DNA from: Massilia frigida
GTDB lineage: Bacteria > Pseudomonadota > Gammaproteobacteria > Burkholderiales > Burkholderiaceae_D
Direction: 5' to 3'
Length of the DNA: 64,000 nt
Assembly (NCBI RefSeq): GCF_011682175.1
Contig: NZ_WHJG01000016.1
Location: forward strand, 62,001-126,000
A program made the position numbers and the translations under genes. The notes beneath the pieces are model-generated. The model saw only the letters and a list, made by a program, of their open reading frames with translations. It did no database searches and was not told the origin of the DNA. Positions within the stretch are counted from its first letter, which is position 1; the number at the start of each line of letters is the position of its first letter. This document shows, one piece after another, positions 59,135-64,000 of the stretch.

Positions 59135-60055
59135 ATGGATGTGGAACCGAATGACTTGCTGTTGTTCGCGCGGATCGTGGAGGCGGGCAGCTTCAGCCAG
59201 GCCGCGTTGCGGGTCGATTTGCCCAAGTCGACCGTCTCGCGCCGGATCGCGCTGCTGGAAGCGAAACTGGGCGAGCGCCTGCTGCAGCGGACCACGCGCA
59301 AGCTGATGCTCACCGAATTCGGCGCCAGCCTGCTCGATCACGCGCGCAAGGTGGTCGAAGAGGTCGAGGCGGCTGGCGCGCTGGTGCAGCATCGCCAGCA
59401 GGCGCCGAGCGGGCGCCTGCGCATTTCGATGCCGGCCGATTTCGCCAGCCTTGGCATGACGCAGGTGATGACGCACTTCATGACGCAGTATCCGGCCATT
59501 ACCCTGGAACTGGACCTGTCGCCGCGCCGGGTCGACCTGGTGAGCGAGAATTTCGACATCGCGATCCGCATGGGCGACCTGCCGGACGACGCTTCCCTCA
59601 ACGCGCGCCGGGTGGCGCTGGAACACATGGCGCTGTATGCGGCGCCGTCGTACATCGCGCTGCGCGGGCTGCCGGAGCATCCGGACGACTTGCTGAAACA
59701 CGATCTGCTGTGCCTCCTGAGCCGCGGCGGCGGACCGTCGCCGTGGAAGCTCACACGCGGCAAAACGGTGTGGGAGCGCGCGCTGCCGGGCCGCCTCACC
59801 GCCAATTCGCCCGACCTGCTCACGCGCGTGGCCTGCGCCGGCGCCGGCATTGCCGCCAGTTCCGACCTGTTCGCCGCGCCGCACGTGGCCAATGGAGAGC
59901 TGGTGCGGGTGCTGCCGGAATGGGATTTGCCGCTGGTGACCGGCTGGGCCGTGTTCCCTGGCCGGCGCCTGATGCCGGCCAAGACCCGCGCTTTCCTCGA
60001 CATGATGGAAGGGCTGTGCTGCGCCGATGCGCGCAAGCGCATGGGGATGGTCTAG
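59135..60055 (+). CDS. LysR-family transcriptional regulator
   Basis: This 306-residue regulator has an N-terminal winged helix (DLLLFARIVEAGSFSQAALRV, LPKSTVSRRIALLEAKLGERLLQRTTR) and a periplasmic-binding-like effector domain (GRLRISMPADFASLGMTQVM, FDIAIRMGDLPDDASL). It belongs to the AaeR/DmlR-like group. The open frame extends upstream to 58676, but that part only shadows azoR; the ATG at 59135 gives the standard N-terminus. Divergent azoR and pirin are the probable targets. Confidence 0.92.
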   Translation: MDVEPNDLLLFARIVEAGSFSQAALRVDLPKSTVSRRIALLEAKLGERLLQRTTRKLMLTEFGASLLDHARKVVEEVEAAGALVQHRQQAPSGRLRISMPADFASLGMTQVMTHFMTQYPAITLELDLSPRRVDLVSENFDIAIRMGDLPDDASLNARRVALEHMALYAAPSYIALRGLPEHPDDLLKHDLLCLLSRGGGPSPWKLTRGKTVWERALPGRLTANSPDLLTRVACAGAGIAASSDLFAAPHVANGELVRVLPEWDLPLVTGWAVFPGRRLMPAKTRAFLDMMEGLCCADARKRMGMV

Positions 60056-60175
60056 GCTGGAATTTTCCGCCCGGATACGCGTGATCGCGGAATCGTTGAT
60101 AATGAGCCCGCCGCGACGCCTATCTTGAGATCGCCCTGGCTGTGAAGTTCATCCATCCAACTTAAAGGAAATTCC

Positions 60176-60808
60176 ATGCTGCTTGAAAAATTGCACTGGC
60201 GCTACGCCACCAAGAAATTTGATGCCACCAAGGTGGTGTCGGAAGACAAAGTCAACCGTATTCTGGAAGCCGTGCGCCTGGCGCCGACCTCGAGCGGCCT
60301 GCAACCGTTCGAGCTGATCGTGGTCAGCAATGCCGACCTGCGCGCGAAGATGCGACCGATCGCCAGCAACCAGGGCCAGGTGGCCGATGGGTCGCACATG
60401 GTCGTGTTTGCGGCCTGGGATAATTACACGGAAGAGCGGATCAACATGATGTTCGACCTCGTCAACGAGGAACGCGGCATGGTCAACGAAGGTTGGGAAG
60501 CCTACCGCAAGTTCATCCTGGCGACCTACCCGCCGCGCGACCCCAAGGTCAACTACGAACACGCCGCGCGCCAGGCGTACATCGGCCTGGGCATCGGCTT
60601 GACGGCGGCCGCTTTCGAACAGGTCGATGCGACCCCGATGGAAGGCTTCAATCCGGATCAGCTCGACGAATTGCTCGGCCTGCGCGCGCGTGGCTTGCGC
60701 TCGGTGGCGATCATGGCGCTCGGTTACCGCGAAGCCGAGGGCGACTGGCTGGTGGACTTGAAAAAAGTGCGCCGTCCAAGCGCGCAGTTCATCACGAAAC
60801 TGGCGTAA
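60176..60808 (+). CDS. Nitroreductase family NAD(P)H-dependent oxidoreductase
   Basis: This 210-residue flavoenzyme starts MLLEKLHWRYATKKFDATKVV and continues RLAPTSSGLQPFELIVV and ARQAYIGLGIGLTAAAFEQVDATPMEGF, the FMN-binding and dimer motifs of the NfsB/YdgI group. It would reduce nitro compounds or quinones. AAAGGAA lies nine bases before the ATG. It stands alone after the LysR gene, with the zeta-toxin module convergent downstream. Confidence 0.92.
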   Translation: MLLEKLHWRYATKKFDATKVVSEDKVNRILEAVRLAPTSSGLQPFELIVVSNADLRAKMRPIASNQGQVADGSHMVVFAAWDNYTEERINMMFDLVNEERGMVNEGWEAYRKFILATYPPRDPKVNYEHAARQAYIGLGIGLTAAAFEQVDATPMEGFNPDQLDELLGLRARGLRSVAIMALGYREAEGDWLVDLKKVRRPSAQFITKLA

Positions 60809-60881
60809 ATCAGGGCGTTCCCGCCGCGGTCATTTTTTGGCCGCGCGAAAGCCGGGACCGTAGTGGCCTTGTCGCCCCGAT

Positions 60882-61610
60882 TCATCGGGGAACGACCACA
60901 TTGAGCCACGAGGAAATCGGCCGAAGCGCGCGCTTCCACGCGTCGCGCACATCATAAATCACCTTGTTATCGCGGCGAACATGCACGGGTGTGAACGCCA
61001 GTGCCTCGCTCCGGCTGTTATCGAACAAAATGGATGCATCGGCAACGCCGATGGCCGCATTGACGGCTTGCTGGGTCCTGGGAAAGCGCTGGAGCAGCTT
61101 GTTAAACGGGACCGCATGTCCACCCTGGCTTTGACGGGTCTGAACCCGGCCAATCGAGAGTGTGACCGTTGATAGTCCGACAAAAGCCAGGAGCACGAAG
61201 TAGCCTGACCTCTGAAGTTCCTTGATCAGGTCGATCTTGCTCGACATCACCCCGTTCGCATTTCGGGACCAATGGGAAAAGACGGTCTCGATAGCAAACG
61301 GTAGCTGAGCGCCAATTGCCGAATTAGTGAAGGCCTTGACACCCTGCTGGGCTACCTGCATCCATGCCTCGCTCGTGTCGCGTAGCTCCTGTGCCCATGG
61401 CGTAAGGAAGCCGGACGTGTCCGGTTCGGGGAGGATGGACAGCATCATGCGATCGGCATTTAACAGCGGAACCTGCAAGCGAGGGGCCAGAAATCTGTAC
61501 CACAGTGTCGATTTTCCTGAGCCGTTGTGGCCCGCCAGTACGACCGGGAGCGGTTTGTCGCGCGGATATAACACTGCACCGATCGCATCATCGATTGAAA
61601 CGCGTATCAT
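60882..61610 (-). CDS. Zeta-toxin-like P-loop kinase
   Basis: This 242-residue protein has a Walker A motif GHNGSGKST near residues 27–35 and PLLNADRMMLSILPEPD next to it. FAIETVFSHWSRN follows, matching the 'fE.Tfs' substrate-binding segment of zeta/PezT toxins, and YFVLLAFVGLSTVTLSIGRVQTR carries the later conserved arginines. Zeta toxins phosphorylate UDP-N-acetylglucosamine and block cell-wall synthesis. It starts as ATGA over the stop of the upstream gene at 61607, so the two are co-translated. Some chromosomal relatives are not toxic, so activity is inferred. Confidence 0.8.
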   Translation of the reverse strand: MIRVSIDDAIGAVLYPRDKPLPVVLAGHNGSGKSTLWYRFLAPRLQVPLLNADRMMLSILPEPDTSGFLTPWAQELRDTSEAWMQVAQQGVKAFTNSAIGAQLPFAIETVFSHWSRNANGVMSSKIDLIKELQRSGYFVLLAFVGLSTVTLSIGRVQTRQSQGGHAVPFNKLLQRFPRTQQAVNAAIGVADASILFDNSRSEALAFTPVHVRRDNKVIYDVRDAWKRALRPISSWLNVVVPR

Positions 61611-61978
61611 CGTTTCACCTGGATAAAGCGGCCATTCTTATCGAAGCGGCCCAGCGTCCGCGTTTTCCCAAGTTTCCGGATGACCAGAGTGGGATCCTTC
61701 GAGTCGGCTTCGTATAGCGGTGTTGTAGGAGGCAAGTTGAGGCGCACGCCGTGTTTCGGCAGGGCGGCGGCAAAGGCGCGCATCACTCGCTGACTTTCAG
61801 CAAGCCGTTCTTTGAGCTCCGACGCCGACGGGGTGGGAACTTCCACCGTGACATTGCCCATCGTAACAACCGTCATCGCCTTGCCCTCCGCCGTGATGCG
61901 CTGAGTCATCGGGCTGGCGGGAGGCGTCGCCTCCGTTGCACTAACGATTGGTTTTGGTGCTTGAGTATGCTTAGCCAT
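61607..61978 (-). CDS. Unrecognised small protein, candidate antitoxin of the zeta-like kinase
   Basis: This 123-residue protein has a Pro/Thr/Ala-rich start (PKPIVSATEATPPASPMTQ) and a central helix SASELKERLAESQRVMRAFAAALPKHG. A basic C-terminus follows (LVIRKLGKTRTLGRFDKNGRF). It does not resemble the epsilon or PezA antitoxins I know. It immediately precedes the zeta-like gene and overlaps it by four bases, the order and coupling usual for an antitoxin before its toxin. The antitoxin role is inferred from this alone. Confidence 0.65.
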   Translation of the reverse strand: MAKHTQAPKPIVSATEATPPASPMTQRITAEGKAMTVVTMGNVTVEVPTPSASELKERLAESQRVMRAFAAALPKHGVRLNLPPTTPLYEADSKDPTLVIRKLGKTRTLGRFDKNGRFIQVKR

Positions 61979-62074
61979 GATGCACTACCGAACGACAAGG
62001 TTGATGAACGACCCCGGTGACCGCTCTCATTGTAGCGCCGATCCAAAACGCGTGACGCGCGCGGCGCTACCTGC

Positions 62075-63556
62075 TCACGGCGTTCCCGCCAGCCGCTTGT
62101 TGATCCGCTCCAGCACCGGCATGATCTTGCCGCCGACCTTGATCTGCGGGTTCGAATAGCCATCATCCTTGCCGGCTTGCGTCTCGCGTTGCAGGATGAT
62201 CTTGCGCGCCGCCGCATGCGCCTCGCTGAACGAGCGCGTCGTGGTGCGCAGCTGTTCGTCGTACATCGCGCGGCCGAAAAACGTCAGCGCCGACTTCTTG
62301 CCGCAGCCGTAGGAGGTGTGGTCGGCGTCGGACGCCGTCATCACCAGGGTGCCGTCGGCCGCCAGCGGCGCGATCCAGTTGCCCGCGAAGCAGGCCGAGA
62401 TCGACAGCACGCGGTAGCGGATGCCGGCCTGGTCGAGCCATTCCTTCAGTTCCGGCGGCATCACCGGCGCCACCTCGATCGGCCAGAAATTGGCCGCCAG
62501 CTCGCCGTCCGACGCTCCGTGCGAGGTCAGGTGGATGAACAGCACGTCCTCGTCGCGGTCCATGATCTCGGCGATCCCTTCGATGGCGCGCCGCAGGTTC
62601 AGCGGCGTGGCCCAGGGCAGCGTTTCGGCGGTCTCGCGGTGGTTGATCAGTTGCAGGCCGCGCCCGGCGGCGTCGAAACGGCGCGCCATCACGTCGGCCA
62701 CCATGGTGCTCTCGCGCCGGAACACTTCCTCGCCTTCGTACGGCGCGAAGGTAATCGTGTACATGTCGATCACGCCCGGACGCTGCGGCTTGAGCGCGTC
62801 GAGCTGATCGCCCAGCAAGGGCAGCTGCGCTTCCATCATTTCCTGGCTTACCTCGAACGGCTCTTCCTCGGGCACCTCGGGTGCGGGCGTTGCGCGCCAC
62901 GCCATCGGCGAGGGCGCGAGGTAATGGCTCATTGCTGTGGTCAGAACGATCACCCCGATCGTGACAATGGTGCGCACCGGCGCGAGCGGACGGGCGGCGC
63001 GCATCAGTACCGCCAGCTGTGCCAGCACCGCCCAGAGCGTCGGCCCGAGCCAGACAGTCCATTGCGCCTGTGTGCTGGCCGCATCAATGGCCTTGGTCCG
63101 GATCAGAAGAAAATAGAGCGCCCAGCCCAGCATCGAAAACATTGTCGTTTGTACGATCAGCAGCGTGTACAAGTGCGCCGCGCCGGGCGCGGCATGGGGA
63201 CTGCGCGTCAGGCGCGGGTCGGGCTGAATCAGGTAGCACAGCCACACGGTTAACAGGGTATTCGACCATCCGGCGAGCAGCGCGCGCCATATGAAGACGG
63301 CATCGCCCTCGATGAAGGCGCGCTGCATCAGCATGCCCAGGCCCAACTGAAAAAGCAGTTGGAATGCCATGTGCCAGGGCGACGCCACCAGCCGCTTCCA
63401 GCGCGGTGCAAGCAGCAGCATGGAGCGCGCGCCTTCGCGAAGCCAGTCGCAGGCTGCCAGCACGCTGGCGCGCGGCGCGGGCGCGGCCACGCTTGCCTGT
63501 TCCTGTTCCTGTTCCAGGGCCGGCGGGCCGGCGATGTCGTCCACTACGTCGCTCAT
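62075..63556 (-). CDS. Membrane-anchored C13 (legumain-type) cysteine peptidase
   Basis: This 493-residue protein has a cytoplasmic start and about five membrane helices between residues ~60 and 230 (for example FQLLFQLGLGMLMQRAF, LLIVQTTMFSMLGWALYFLL and TIVTIGVIVLTTAMSHYLA). A soluble caspase-fold domain follows, with the catalytic His in VLFIHLTSHGASDGEL and Cys in VLSISACFAGNWIAPLA. Those are the C13/legumain dyad motifs. Prokaryotic C13 proteins with membrane parts are poorly studied; GPI-transamidase and asparaginyl peptidases belong to the same family. It lies beside psd on the same strand, 17 bp downstream of it. Confidence 0.82.
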   Translation of the reverse strand: MSDVVDDIAGPPALEQEQEQASVAAPAPRASVLAACDWLREGARSMLLLAPRWKRLVASPWHMAFQLLFQLGLGMLMQRAFIEGDAVFIWRALLAGWSNTLLTVWLCYLIQPDPRLTRSPHAAPGAAHLYTLLIVQTTMFSMLGWALYFLLIRTKAIDAASTQAQWTVWLGPTLWAVLAQLAVLMRAARPLAPVRTIVTIGVIVLTTAMSHYLAPSPMAWRATPAPEVPEEEPFEVSQEMMEAQLPLLGDQLDALKPQRPGVIDMYTITFAPYEGEEVFRRESTMVADVMARRFDAAGRGLQLINHRETAETLPWATPLNLRRAIEGIAEIMDRDEDVLFIHLTSHGASDGELAANFWPIEVAPVMPPELKEWLDQAGIRYRVLSISACFAGNWIAPLAADGTLVMTASDADHTSYGCGKKSALTFFGRAMYDEQLRTTTRSFSEAHAAARKIILQRETQAGKDDGYSNPQIKVGGKIMPVLERINKRLAGTP

Positions 63557-63573
63557 GCCGCTTCCTTGTGAAA

Positions 63574-64000
63574 TCAGGCGCGTTTGGCGGCTGGCTTGTT
63601 ACCCATCGCTTCCCCAAGCCGCACCAGGCGCTCGGGCGCCCATTCGGCATTGAAGTCGATGGTGTCTTTCTTGAACAGCATGACGATGGTCGAACCAAGC
63701 AGGAAGCGGCCCATCTCGTCGCCTTTTTTGAGCACGATGTTCTGGTCGTCGTAGCGCCATTCCTTGACCACGCCCGGACGCGGCGGGTTCACCAGCCCGT
63801 GCCAGACCGTGGCCATGCTGCCGACGATGGTGGCGCCCACCAGGGTGAGCACAAAGGTGCCATGCTGCTTGGACTCGAACACGCACACCACGCGCTCATT
63901 GCGCGCGAACAGGCCGGGAATGCCGCGCGCGGTGGTCGGGTTCACCGAAAACAGCGCGCCGGGCACGTAGATCATGCGCGTCAGGCGTCCTTCGCACGGC
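63574..64000 (-). CDS. psd: Phosphatidylserine decarboxylase, C-terminal part
   Basis: About 142 codons of the 3' end are visible; the gene continues past the right edge. The sequence CEGRLTRMIYVPGALFSVNPTT, RNERVVCVFESKQHGTFVLTLVGATIVGS and GRFLLGSTIVMLF match Psd proenzyme. The LGST motif is the self-cleavage site that makes the pyruvoyl cofactor at the serine. Psd converts phosphatidylserine to phosphatidylethanolamine at the inner membrane. The frame is open to the edge without an interruption. Confidence 0.92.
   Translation of the reverse strand, partial: PCEGRLTRMIYVPGALFSVNPTTARGIPGLFARNERVVCVFESKQHGTFVLTLVGATIVGSMATVWHGLVNPPRPGVVKEWRYDDQNIVLKKGDEMGRFLLGSTIVMLFKKDTIDFNAEWAPERLVRLGEAMGNKPAAKRA

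Overview
This 64 kb window is a chromosomal segment of a high-GC betaproteobacterium. The hemN–cco–fnr arrangement, a PEP-CTERM protein with an FxDxF motif, the many two-component hybrids and the gene neighbourhoods point to Oxalobacteraceae, most likely the Massilia/Telluria/Duganella group. That placement is an inference from gene content; there is no rRNA in the window.

Layout. 0–11 kb: microaerobic respiration. The 3' end of hemN is followed by a SafE-type membrane protein, the copper ATPase ccoI, ccoS, a perfect FNR/ANR box, then ccoN-O-Q-P-G-H and a small unnamed membrane protein; an Rpn-type nuclease and an FNR regulator lie on the opposite strand. 11–16 kb: a deletion remnant of a cation P-type ATPase, the helicase rhlE, a small lipoprotein, an outer-membrane barrel and a DUF885 protein. 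16–23 kb: a DUF4402 / chaperone / usher-like surface-fibre operon beside a divergent LytS–LytTR pair. 23–34.7 kb: an NDH-2-like dehydrogenase and a series of signalling proteins (small HisKA_3 kinase, REC-kinase-REC hybrid, REC-GGDEF cyclase, PAS/GAF hybrid kinase overlapping a MetE-like gene, PAS-REC protein).

34.9–40.4 kb is an eroded accessory block: a truncated AbiEi/DUF6088-like antitoxin, a polysaccharide deacetylase, a chimera of a BlaI-type DNA-binding domain and an M23 peptidase behind two operator-like dyads, a TonB receptor, and a frameshifted class D beta-lactamase. It reads as the wreck of a regulated beta-lactam or cell-wall locus. 40.4–46.4 kb: a TonB receptor–YfiR–hybrid kinase operon, a PEP-CTERM protein and tRNA-Arg(ACG).

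46.5–64 kb: small stress and detoxification units. These are ArsR–SRPBCC, YceI, DUF1304–ArsR–ene-reductase, a large TPR protein interrupted by an in-frame TGA, a guanidine-II riboswitch driving an SMR guanidinium exporter, a proline racemase-family enzyme, an aerolysin-like toxin candidate, an AspA-type hydrolase, LysR–azoR–pirin, a nitroreductase, a zeta-toxin module with an unrecognised partner, a membrane-anchored C13 (legumain-type) peptidase, and the 3' end of psd.

Best candidates for something new or unusual: the BlaI–M23 chimera with its paired dyads, the zeta-toxin partner, the aerolysin-like protein, the 29-bp inverted-repeat element at 15.8–16.0 kb, and the DUF4402 fibre operon beside its LytS–LytTR pair.
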